Part shown: positions 27,101 through 36,700 of the stretch, in pieces
Numbering within the stretch: position 1 is the first letter of the stretch
Layout: each line of letters starts with the position of its first letter
Translations under genes and position numbers: made by a program
Notes under the pieces: generated by a model
What the model saw: only the letters and a program-made list of their open reading frames with translations
Told to the model about the DNA's origin: nothing
The model's database searches: none
Assembly: GCA_902778135.1 (NCBI GenBank)
Contig: CACYWP010000004.1
Coordinates: 1 to 64,000, forward strand
DNA length: 64,000 bases
Source: an uncultured Coriobacteriaceae bacterium
GTDB lineage: Bacteria > Actinomycetota > Coriobacteriia > Coriobacteriales > Atopobiaceae
Reading direction: 5' to 3'

Positions 27101-30077
27101 AACCTTGCACGGCATCGCTTGCCCAACCGGTGTATTCCGTGTTCTTCCCCGTCTGCCTCTCGTCCGCAAAACTGATCACCGAAATTTCGATGATATCGCT
27201 TTTGCCCGGAGTGTTCGGGTCGTTCTTGCCAAGCAGATCTTGGATCAGGACATCCATTGCCGCCTGTTCGGCCGCAAGGCGCGTAACACCGGTATATACC
27301 GTTCCGTTATACGGCCGCCCCCAGTAGTAGTATCGTCCACCTTGATACGTAAGGGTAAAAAAGGTCTTTCCATTGTCATTGCTACCATAATATGTCGTAC
27401 CATTCTGGTATGCCCCAGTATATGGAATATAGTCCACATTATTGTTCTTCATACTGCTCGAACGGTCCATGATGAACAGTACGTTCTTCTTGTCATAGAT
27501 AATCTCGGAGTAGGAGTCTCCCTTGACCGTCAGTGACAGGGTGTACGTGCCGTCATTGTTGTTGGTCAGGCTCTTGTGCGCCTCGATGTCTTTGAGTGTC
27601 CCGCTGCCGGTCGGCACGAGCCTCGACATGGCCAACGGGCTCATCTGGTACGGCACGTTGTCAAAGGTCTTCTGACCGACATAGGTGCCGACGCCCGAGA
27701 AGCTGTCCTGCTCGTAGGAGAACTCGACCAGCTTGCCCTTCTTGTTGCGCTTGGTCTCCACGTCGTCGATCAGCTCCACGCCGTCCTTGGTGTAATGGGC
27801 GACGCCGACGATTGCCTCGTCCTTTGCGGCGCTTGTCTCCAGCCCGTCTACATAGCGGATGTCGACCTGGACGGGCGCCTTCGGCTCCACCTCATCGTCG
27901 CCATGCATGAGCTTGATGTCGAAGAATCGCGCGTCGTCCAAGTTCACCGGGCGGATGTCCTCGCCCTCGCGGTCGTCCAGTCCGCCGTTGTTATTGTGCT
28001 GCAGGGCCTTTTCCTCCTGCTCGAGGTAGTCCTTGTTGACCTCCTCCCAGGCCTGGCACAGATGCTGGACGTACTCGTCGCTGTCCTCTTTGATTTCCTT
28101 CGCGACCAGCTTGGTCCCCCGCGGGATCTCGGCATCGTCGTCGAAAGTCACGGTGATCTCGTAGGTCTTCCCGTCGGCCGTCAGGACGTTGGTGGTAATC
28201 TGCTCGTCTGTCACATGGATGGCCACCTTCTCACCGTTGGTCATGGTGATGGTCAGGGTCTCATTGGTGTCGAACGCCGCCAGCGAGAGGAGCGCCCAGT
28301 CGGGTGCGGCCAGCTGTCGCGCTTCCATCTCGGCAATCTGCTCGGATGTCAGCTCTGCACTGTACGTAGGCTGCAGGCCCAAGCTCTTGACCAGCTCGCT
28401 TACCGTCATGGTCTCGTCCATGCGCGCCACGGCCACCAGCTCGGGGTCGGAGAAGGTGACGTCGGCGACATGGCTCACGAATCCGTCGAACTCATCCTCT
28501 CTCACGATGCCCAGCGCGGGCAGGAGCTCGCGCAGGCACGTCGCGCCGCCACCCTGGATGCTCCAGACATAGTCCTGTCCGTCGACCACCCAGTGGAAGT
28601 CCACGGTATACACAACGCCCCAGACCGAGAAGCTGTCGGCGTCGAAGGTCGTCACGCCATCGTCCTCGCTGGCGGGGACCAGCTCGGCAGTCTTCCCAAA
28701 GTGCACGACATTCGCCTCGGCGCCGGACGGCGCGTCGGCCAGCTCAATCTCGACCTGTACGGGCTCGGCCGGCTGGATTTCGGAGCCGTCCGCAGCCAGA
28801 ATCGTGATGTCAAAGAAGCGAGCAAGCTCGACCTCTTCCGCTCCGATTGCCGCGAGGGCATCGGACTCGTAGCCCTGCCAGTCGGAGCTGCCCTGCGCGA
28901 CCTCGCGCACCTGCAGCTCCGCATCCTGCGGGATGCCCGCCCCCGCCGGCGCGTCCACCGTCACGGTGACGGTCGCTCCGTCGCTTGCCTGCATGACCTT
29001 GTGCAGGGACGTGACGGCCAGCACGTAGGTCGAGAAACGGTCGCTCTCGAAGGACAGCTGGTTCTCGGAGAGTTCGACGTCACGACGGGCGAGCTCGCGA
29101 TCGGAGAGCGCCTCGAAGGCCTCGGCGGAACGCTGGGGCTCGGCTTCCTCGGCGGTCTTTCCGTCCATGAGGGCGAACTCCTGCTGGCGCAGCTGGTCGT
29201 CGGTCAGGTCGTCAATGTGCACGATGAGTGCCTTGTCGTCGGTATTGATGAGTCCGGACGTCATGGTCACGGTCACGTTGGCCGCAGGCTCGACCTTGGC
29301 GCCGGTAGCGTCGCGGAACTCGATGTCCACGGCCTGCATGCCCAGCACCTGGCCGTCAACCTTGGCTGCGATGGCGCCGTCGACCGCATCCTGCTGCTTC
29401 TGGGACATGGTCGCGGGGTCGACCCACGTGGCCACCATCGTGGTCCCCTTGGGCAGCGCGCCCACCGGGGCCTCAACATCCACGCGAAGGATCAGGTGCT
29501 GGTCAGCGTCCCTGAACTCGTGCTTGAAGGCCTGTGCGGGATGGGTCGCGGCCAGGGCCGCGTCGCCCGCCTCCTGCGACAACGGGCTTCCGGCGACCAG
29601 ACCCTGGTCCTCCGTCGGCACTGCGTCGGGAACCTCGACCTCGACCGTCGTGAAGCAACCGGACCCATGCACGTGGGTCTCGGTGGCCTCGTCCTGTCCG
29701 CAGACGAGGGTCCGCTCGGTCTCGTAGCACGAGTCGTCGTGGGTGTGGCCCTCGCCCTCCTCGAGCTTGCAGGTCAGCACGCGCTCCTCCAGGTAGCAAG
29801 AGTCATCGTGGATGTGGATCTCGCGCTCCGGCAAGGGGCAGACAAGGTTGCCGTACTCGTCGTAGCAGCTGTCGTCGTGCGTGTGCGCAGCGATTCCGTC
29901 GAAGCGACAGTCCAGCACCTGCTGCGTGGTGATGGATGCATGTCCCTCTTGCGTCAGCACGGAGGCCACGCTCATCGCGACTGTCACGGCTAGCAGAGCA
30001 AGTGCGGCCAGATACTGGTTGCGACGCTTTTCGTCCTTCAAGAGACGGGCAATCTTCTTTCTCACCTTAGTCGGCAT
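24138..30077 (-). CDS. giant vWA-domain cell-wall-anchored surface protein
   Basis: 1979 aa. A basic N-terminus and hydrophobic signal segment (about 21-42) precede His/Cys repeats of HxHDDSCY...C type (about 48-140). A Glu/Asp-rich region shared with the two paralogs runs to about 650. A von Willebrand A domain (about 865-1120) has MIDAS DRSSSM beginning at D871. Cna-B/prealbumin-like modules include a SpaA-type domain at about 1812-1925. The C-terminus is LPNSGG, a hydrophobic helix and RARRQVA, a non-canonical sortase signal. vWA plus SpaA modules are typical of pilus-tip or adhesin proteins. The ATG at 30077 is chosen because MPTKVRKKIARLL matches the paralogs and GGGAGG is upstream. A dedicated sortase and pilin partners are not in the window. 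Confidence 0.85.
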   Translation of the reverse strand: MPTKVRKKIARLLKDEKRRNQYLAALALLAVTVAMSVASVLTQEGHASITTQQVLDCRFDGIAAHTHDDSCYDEYGNLVCPLPEREIHIHDDSCYLEERVLTCKLEEGEGHTHDDSCYETERTLVCGQDEATETHVHGSGCFTTVEVEVPDAVPTEDQGLVAGSPLSQEAGDAALAATHPAQAFKHEFRDADQHLILRVDVEAPVGALPKGTTMVATWVDPATMSQKQQDAVDGAIAAKVDGQVLGMQAVDIEFRDATGAKVEPAANVTVTMTSGLINTDDKALIVHIDDLTDDQLRQQEFALMDGKTAEEAEPQRSAEAFEALSDRELARRDVELSENQLSFESDRFSTYVLAVTSLHKVMQASDGATVTVTVDAPAGAGIPQDAELQVREVAQGSSDWQGYESDALAAIGAEEVELARFFDITILAADGSEIQPAEPVQVEIELADAPSGAEANVVHFGKTAELVPASEDDGVTTFDADSFSVWGVVYTVDFHWVVDGQDYVWSIQGGGATCLRELLPALGIVREDEFDGFVSHVADVTFSDPELVAVARMDETMTVSELVKSLGLQPTYSAELTSEQIAEMEARQLAAPDWALLSLAAFDTNETLTITMTNGEKVAIHVTDEQITTNVLTADGKTYEITVTFDDDAEIPRGTKLVAKEIKEDSDEYVQHLCQAWEEVNKDYLEQEEKALQHNNNGGLDDREGEDIRPVNLDDARFFDIKLMHGDDEVEPKAPVQVDIRYVDGLETSAAKDEAIVGVAHYTKDGVELIDDVETKRNKKGKLVEFSYEQDSFSGVGTYVGQKTFDNVPYQMSPLAMSRLVPTGSGTLKDIEAHKSLTNNNDGTYTLSLTVKGDSYSEIIYDKKNVLFIMDRSSSMKNNNVDYIPYTGAYQNGTTYYGSNDNGKTFFTLTYQGGRYYYWGRPYNGTVYTGVTRLAAEQAAMDVLIQDLLGKNDPNTPGKSDIIEISVISFADERQTGKNTEYTGWASDAVQGYTDLMTAINQTHCPSGTNWEDALMYAKEIADQKKEDQPNEDLYVIFLTDGEPTAVAGESGDAYHYNSERGGFEFALTEDRQATGWYGTPPNSDDGKNSLDRAKEIVDAGYKFYGIFTFNPGEAQTKYLRRLMNFAYTGVDKAYENEATTEDTEIVKKYFTNADTPENLAAAFENIFADIMSTTGHGQVVLEDGLQSADAMTTTIHAGNAGGYRYSVTDKNGTELYYVTASGSDTNPTVTFHIDGVDYDAGASKVGMDNKPYYSVSVGGAEYKMALADLNGRELTWDLSAIGILLPECTYKMDLIVWPNQAAYDYVAGLNNHLEGYTWDSSVESNPDNYYEVTVGDQTYGYYTGGVEAHSSIVRYANQDVYSVLTNTHQKLNYSIVNTQTNELTGDTTITTDPQEPVNLEKQKPMDLVDTDYAIEKQWNIDMNPSILAQLLYPASGEHYTLGFDIFQGTNTTPYTTVNLGWDSTLNEYVWEADSVRDIEYNKQTYQIGTTWKKDFAISTGLMLSEERMDALEMDKSAYPSGTYSYEEDGETITKTYYLLENGHDYTIKERGLSYEFDFEADVFHPMLVDGKMQNVIFTQSDNSISISDMTTTTTGLSSLKVENTLRGYIHLEKVVVDEDGQRMESNRTKFKYTVVLNNADAPFDGTHIPWYAINDLFYHDADFNYYQVSYNGETYTLKDEAGNVYEVVGTYDVDDASEQTITYLVDGEQTTLHLWGNQSTSSNGNKTATAELWISQTERLSIANVPAGTTYTITEGNKTGYELIDIDYSIDPADDLEVDDPSIDLRNQKIEGTIVPNHHNYAVFTNRYHLADITIQKVDESGNGLEGAVFRLVSVGDDGEAPLTEVDGLGTVTKVVDGETKTYESAFETTGGVQTLAGLPDGTYRLYEVYVPAGYVCQLDRIEFTITDRVMQMVTEDDSLKFVKASGNNLALLTITNEPGVPLPNSGGMGTAVFYLFGGMVMAIAGLSLALRARRQVA

Positions 30078-30102
30078 GCCTGCGCCTCCCTCATTTATCA
30101 GT

Positions 30103-30184
30103 CCGGGACGCATTGCCCCGGAGAATAGCCTTTGGCACATCTTAGCTTCATGCGGGGCGCAGGAATTAGGCCTGTCTGAATTGT
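30103..30184 (-). promoter_or_regulatory. surface-gene promoter: upstream element, -10 and palindrome (vWA gene)
   Basis: Reading toward the gene: ACAATTCAGACA (30173-30184), 45 bp, TATTCT (30122-30127), then the inverted repeat CCGGGgcaatgcgtCCCGG (30103-30121), then the ribosome site. The same order and spacing occur before the genes at 36965 and 47707. The upstream element sits near -60, suited to an activator. The palindrome begins near the predicted transcript start. Confidence 0.55.
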
Positions 30185-30413
30185 AATACCTGCATTGTTG
30201 GATGTAAGGTTTTCGCGCTGCATATGTGTACACATTGTCGTTTGGAGGATTTGAGCGACGCTTTCCATTTATATATTAGAGTTCTTTTGTATAACTTTTG
30301 TCTCTTTGGAAGACTCGTGCAACCAGGATTGTCGCGGCCATGGGCCAATCCGGAAGTCCCTCGTAGCGTTGAGCTCCAACGCTCCGACACGCGCCGTTCT
30401 TTTTTGCGCAGAA

Positions 30414-30446
30414 GAAAGGAGGCCGGCCGCTTTGCGACCGACCTCC
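30414..30446 (-). terminator. terminator of the mosaic surface gene
   Basis: On the minus strand GGAGGTCGGTCGC/GCGGCCGGCCTCC (near-perfect stem, AAA loop) is followed by TTTCTT, directly after the stop codon region at 30457. The rest of 30185-30456 shows no gene. Confidence 0.75.
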
Positions 30447-30456
30447 TCGCGAGTCT

Positions 30457-30772
30457 CTACGCCATCCTTCTTCTTCGCACCAGCATGAGCAGTGCTCCGA
30501 TCATGAGGCTCGTGCCGACAGTCACGAAGATTCCCGTGCCAGGGCCGCCGGCGTTGGGAAGGGCGGCACCGTAGGTGTTACCGACCCTGAATGTCGCATT
30601 CGCAGCTTCTGTCGGCGGATTACCGTCAGGATTCGCTTCCTGCGCTCCCATGAAGTACACAGTTGCGCCACCACTATTTGGAGCAGCTGTCCATTCAGAA
30701 GGTTTATTGCTTCCCTTCTGTACGTACGTTATCACGCCTCCATCAACCCTTAGATAGAAAGTAACATCTTGT
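30457..30772 (-). pseudogene. frameshifted C-terminal wall-anchor segment of the mosaic surface protein
   Basis: This frame encodes the missing end of the gene at 30750-36965. It reads DVTFYLRVDGGVITYVQKGS, then about 55 residues, then LPNAGG, a hydrophobic helix and the basic tail LVRRRRMA. The upstream frame changes into it near 30770, where TAC AAG ATG would read TAC AAA GAT with one extra A, so a one-base loss in an A-run is the simplest explanation. The segment would not be translated unless the frame is restored. Sequencing error, strain-specific decay and phase variation cannot be separated here. Confidence 0.75.
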
Positions 30773-33700
30773 AGGTCAAATTGGAAAAAGTTAATCTTCC
30801 GTTGGAACCCGTTGTCGCGCTCGTAACAATCACCTGATCGTTTTCTTTTACATACGTCAAGGTTCCGCCAGGAGTCGGCGCCACATCTTCCAGTTTCCGC
30901 AGCTCGAACACCGCGCCGGGCAGATGTGTTGTCGTCTCATTGCCTTTTTCCACTTTGAGAACATCCACTTCCGTCGGGATTTCCGTGTAGATGTTTTCAA
31001 TTGTAAAGCTGTTTTCAGCTGAGGTCGAAGTGTAAGCAATGTCTACTCTCACCTCATGGCTGGAGGATTTATGAGGTATTTTTACCTGATTCCCTTCAAA
31101 GTAAATCGTCCTGCCGCCATAGGAGAAGCTGTCTCCCTGTATCTCATGGCTGAAGTAAACAAAGTTCATCACCCATTGAGCGTTAGCGCCATCATCTCCC
31201 GGTATCTTTCCGCCATTGTCCCGAAGCTTTTTCTCGATTGCCTGCCTTGTGGAATAACTCAAAGACTTCTGCGAAACAATGACCGTAGCATGATTTGTCA
31301 TGCGTACAAGGAGAATCTGATTATCCTCGACGGTAAATACTTTATTGTTGTCCGTTGTGGTGTAATCGCTTGTGGGATTCGTCATTGTGATCTCAGGCAC
31401 AAGTACGGATACGGTCTGCGGAACTCCCGGATTCTGTACTTCACTGCCGTTGATCTTTGTGATTCGTGTATAACCGGTGATATCGTAGTTGCTCTCGTAA
31501 ACCCCAAAACCCGTGGCGGTTTTAGGAATCTGGGTAATTCTCCAGTGCCAAGTCAGACCGTCAAGACTCTTGGTACAGGTAACGTTTCCTTGCGTGGATC
31601 CTGTCAATGGAACGATCACGGGTGACCCATTATATGTATAGGTCAGCACCGCCTCATAATTTGCGGGAATCTTAGATGAATTCGGCAGACCCGTAAAGGT
31701 CTTCTCCAGCTCGATCGCCAGTTCGTCCGGATTATCGCTCTCCTCCTTGTTGTTCGTGAAGCTGGCAATCGCGGGCTTATTTGTAGTCTGATCCGCTGTT
31801 ATTGTTACCTTGATACGGTTTTCATCCGGTGTAACGCCGGTCTGGCTCGGAGTCTGTTCTTCAATCCAGTAATCCCCGACCGGAAGCTTGACCGTTTCGC
31901 TGGATTTCGCGGCTCCGTCTTCGCCGATCGTGACGGTGAGCTCCAGATCGGTTGCCTGCTGATTTGGCGCCTCTCCTTGAATCACCTTATAGGGTTTCGA
32001 GCAATTTTCGTCGGTATACACATTAAAGGTATATGTACCGGCCAGGTCAGACTTCTTTCCATCCGGCACCGGTGAAATACCATTATATGTTACTGCCTTA
32101 TCGATTCGGAGGTAACCGGTCGGCACCTTATTGGTAATCGTCTGCGTTCCGGATGTCGACGTCTCCGCATCAGTCGGAGAGTTGATCGGATTTCCTGCGA
32201 GATCCGTATAGACTACCGTTGTTCCCTCGGGAGCTGTATTGCTCACCTCTTCCAGATAATAGGTGTAGTTGAAGGCGACATCATAACTGGTCCCGTCTAT
32301 AACAACGGTTCCTCTGCCGAAGGTCGGCAGTTCGGTAAAGTCATAGGACCATGTGTTCGGATCGATCGGCAGCGTGACCTGATTACCGGTCACATGATCG
32401 CCGGTGTAGCTGAAGTCAGGATCCGGTTCGGTATGAGTAGTGAATTCGTGGATGACACCGCCGCCGGAGTTGCCGTAGAACTGCTGTCCCGCAACGTTGA
32501 TACTGCGGATAGCCTCGCCGTTTTCAGAGTTATCGATTACATAGAATGTAGCCGATCCACCGGCAGCCGGCATGTTAAAAGCCTGAGAATAAACATTGGT
32601 TGAAACAGGCGTTTTGGGATATTGCGTTCCGTTCAAAATATATCCGACAGTTCCATCATACCCGTCTTTATAACCCCAGGAAACCGTTGGCCGAGTCCCG
32701 GCGACAAGATCATATTCCGCGTGAATATGAGTCTCTCCGTTGTGGATCCAGCCGACCGTCAGGTGGGAAACCTGTCTTCCCTCTCCCTCAATCGTCTGTT
32801 CCCTATACGTCTCATAGGTCCGGATCCGCTTGATCTCGAAGGTCGCCTCAGCGCCTGCAGGGGCGGTGATGGTTTCGTCATCTTCATTCTGCCATACTTT
32901 CAACAGCCCGAGATCGATCGGCTGCGGCTTTTTATTTGTGATTTTGACGCCTTCCTCCACATCCTGATCGTCTATCTCGACCTTGATTTTTACCTGTCCT
33001 GTCGACTGATCATAATATACTTCAACTGTATGAATCGTATTATCGAGCGGATATCCGGCCGGTGCATGAAGCTCCTTCAGATAATATGTTCCGAGCGGGA
33101 TATCCGAAAACTGAACATGACCAGTAGCGTTTGACCTTGCGACATATGCCCGTGACGTTCCGTCTTTCAGATTCTCCATCAGCGGTGTTGTGCAGCCTGC
33201 ATCCTTGTAGATCCCAAACACAGCGCCCGCCAGTTGATCACTCGGCTCATCCTCATCGACCTTGTCAAAATGAATGTCGCCGTACAGCGTCATGTTGAAC
33301 TGGATCCTACAGTTGGAGTCGCAGCCGCCGCGCTCGATGTAGAACACCTGCAGGGTGTGCTGCTTTCCGTCGTACAGATCCGGGAAGCGGCTACTGAACT
33401 GGCTGGCAGTCAACTGCCTATTACCGTTGACCGTAACCACCCCGGTCTGGAAATTGATCGTACCGGAGGTGGGCTGGTGGATGCCGCCGATATCCATGGC
33501 CAGCTTGCCGTCGATGAACACCCACAGGTCGTCATCGCCGGAGAATTCAAAGACAATGGGCTGTCCGTTCGTGTCGACCACGGCCTTTGGATCCTTCGGC
33601 AGGCTGAACGGCACGCTCATGGACATGCCGAAGTGATGGTTCAGGTTCTTGTTCCAGTTCACATACAGGTCATACTGATTGTCCCAGCGATGGAACGGGA

Positions 33701-36700
33701 AGAAGCCAATGGCTTTGTTCTGGGTCGTCCCCGATTCGCCACCGCTCTTTTGGTTATACGTGCTGTTATAAACTTGGAAACTACCGCCGTTTCCCTGTGA
33801 GACATCATAGTAGGCATAGTTCTGATTGCTGTCGTAGACGTAATAATCGCCATCTTTCTTGAACAGCCCATTTACATTTGTATATGCCTTTTTATCCGTG
33901 CCGTCAGAAGGTGTGAACAGGTAGGACAAGTCCCTGTTTCCTGATCCGCCGCTATTGTTACTTAATACAGGATAACCTGCCGAATTCAGGTTTGTGTTAA
34001 CAATGCTCGTGACGCCATGTTCCACATATTGGTTCAGACTTCCGTAATTATTTCCGATGCCGCTGCCCCAGAACTTGAGAGCGTTTCCGCTGTTAATACC
34101 ATGGCCGGCGAAATCGCTGATGCAAGTATTGTCATAATGGGAGGAACCATTAAAATAATCATCCAGATAATTATCCAGATCGTAGTCAAACAGATTCAAA
34201 GTCAGGCCGATGCTGGCGTTATTGATCGTATCGATCGTCGCCGGGGGCGTCGTCCCGGTTCGTGCGGGGCGCACCGTGATCTCTTTATATTGCCCCTGAT
34301 TATATCTGTTATAAATACGGAATGTACCCGTACTGATTGCTGTTACAGTTTTGAAATTGTCGTCATCCGGCTGCAGTTGTCCCCAACCATCAGGATCCCA
34401 TCCGTTATTATGCTTTGTCTCTGACACTACAGACCCGATATTGGTGACCCAGTAGTCCGCCTGGTCCCACATGTAAATCTCATCACCAACATAGATTGTA
34501 CTCGGAAGATTGTTGAAGCTGTGTTCAGAAGTTGTATCGAATAGATAATCGGAGAAGGATTCCGTCTCGAACTGCATGACGATCTTGTCATCCGTCATGT
34601 TGTTCTCTACATCCTCTATGATCTCAGCGGTTCCGTCGTCGGCAATATGCGCAATCCTGCATCCGGTCAGGACGACGTCATCAAGGGAAATCTCCTGGCC
34701 GTTGAACAGGATCATGCCTGTCTCCTTCTTGGACGACAGGACTCCCTCGAGGTCCGCATCTTCCACAGCAGATGCAGCCTCTTCAAACATAGACTTTGCC
34801 AGTCTAATCTCCACTTTTACAGTGCTGCCCTCTTTGGGCTCCACCTCTTCGTCTCCAGAAACGATACTGATGTCGAACTGCACCGGATTGGATACTTCCG
34901 ACTCATCGTTGGATGCAAGCTCCTTGTTGACCAGATCGATGTTTTTGGCAAACTCTTTGGAGTCGCTTCGGAGCTCTTTGACCACTAGCTCCGCATCCTC
35001 GGGAATCCCGGCGCTCTCATCGTAAGTGACAATCACTTCATAGGTATCACCAGAATCGGATATCACATATGTATGCAGCTGCCCATCGGAAACTTTGACC
35101 GTAAAGACCTCGCCGTTGGTCATGGTGATGGTCAGGGTCTCTTCGGTGTCGAAGGGCTTCAGGCCGACAAGCGCCCAGTCGGGGGCTGCCAGCAGCTTTG
35201 CGTCCATGGCGGCGATGTCCTTCTTGGACAGCTCGGCACTGTACTCGGGCTGCAGGCCCTGGGCCTTCTTCAGCTCGCCCGCAGTCGTGTCCGCGGTCAC
35301 CTGCGCCACGGCGATGAGGCTCGGGTCGGAGAACTCGACGCTCGCGATGTGGGCCACGAAGCCGTCAATCGCGTCGGCGTCCACGGCACCCAGCGCGGGC
35401 AGCAGCTCGCGCAGGCCCACGGCGTCGCCACCCTGCAGGTTGTACTCGAAGTCCTGGCCGTCCACGTTCCAGTGGAAGTCCACCGTGTAGACCACGCCGT
35501 AGACCGAGAAGCCGCTGGCGTCGAACGTGGCCACGCCGGCGTCCTCGGTGGCGGGCACGACCTCGGTCTCTTCCCCGAAGTGCACGACAGACGCCTCGGC
35601 GTCCTTGGGGGCGTCGGCCAATTCAATCTCCACCTGCACCGGCTGGGCCGGCTGGATCTCCTGGCCGTCCTCGCCCACGATCGCGATGTCGAAGAAGCGG
35701 GCCAGCTCCGACTCGTCGGCGCCGATGGCGCCGAGCGCCTGGGCCTCGTAGCCCTGCCAGTCGGCGCTGCCCTGGGCGATCTCCTGCACCCGCAGCTCGG
35801 CGCCCTGCGGGATGCCCGCCTCGGCCGGCGCGTCCACGGTCACGGTGACCGTCGACCCGTCGCTCGCCTGCATCACCTTGTGCAGCGACGTGACGGCCAG
35901 CACGTAGGTGCTGAAGCGGTCGCTCTCGAAGGAGAGGCGGTCGTCGCCCGCGGCGACGTCGCGCTGGGCCAGGGCCTGGTCGCTCAGCTGGCCGAGGACC
36001 TCGGCGCTGCGCGCGGGCTCGGCCTCCTCCGCGGACGCGCCGTCGCGGATGGCTTGCTCCTGGGCCCTCTCCTGGGCCTCGGTCAGGTCGTCGATGTGCA
36101 CGACCAGCGGCTGGTCGTCCGTGTTCACCAGCGCGGAGGTCATGGTCACGGTGACGGGCGCCGCCGGCTCGACCTCGGCGCCGAGGGCGTCGACGAACTT
36201 GATGTCCACCGCCTGCATGCCCAGGACCTGGCCGTCGGCCTTCTTTGCGATGGCGCCGTCGACCGCGTCCTGCTGCTTCTGGGACAGGCTCTCGGGGTCG
36301 ACCCACGTCGCGACCATCATCGAGCCGGCGGGCAGCGCGCCCTCGGGCGCCTTCACGTCCACGCGCAGCACCAGGTTGCCGTCCGCGTCCTTGAACTCGT
36401 GGTAGAGATTCTGCTCGGGATGGGTCTCTGCCAGTGCGGGGTCCTGAACGGCGGGGGTAGCCGCCTCCTTGCCGGGAGTCGCGGGGACAGCCCCGTCCCC
36501 GGCCGGCTCCTCGTCGGGCACCTCGACATCGACGGTCCTGAAGCAGCCGGGCCCGTGGACGTGGGTCTCGGTGACCTCGTCCTTCCCGCAGACGAGCGTG
36601 CGCACGACCTCGTAGCACTCGTCCGTGTGTACGTGCCCCTCGCCCTCCTCGAGCCCGCAGACGAGGACGCGCTCCTCGGCGTAGCAGGAGTCGTCGTGAA

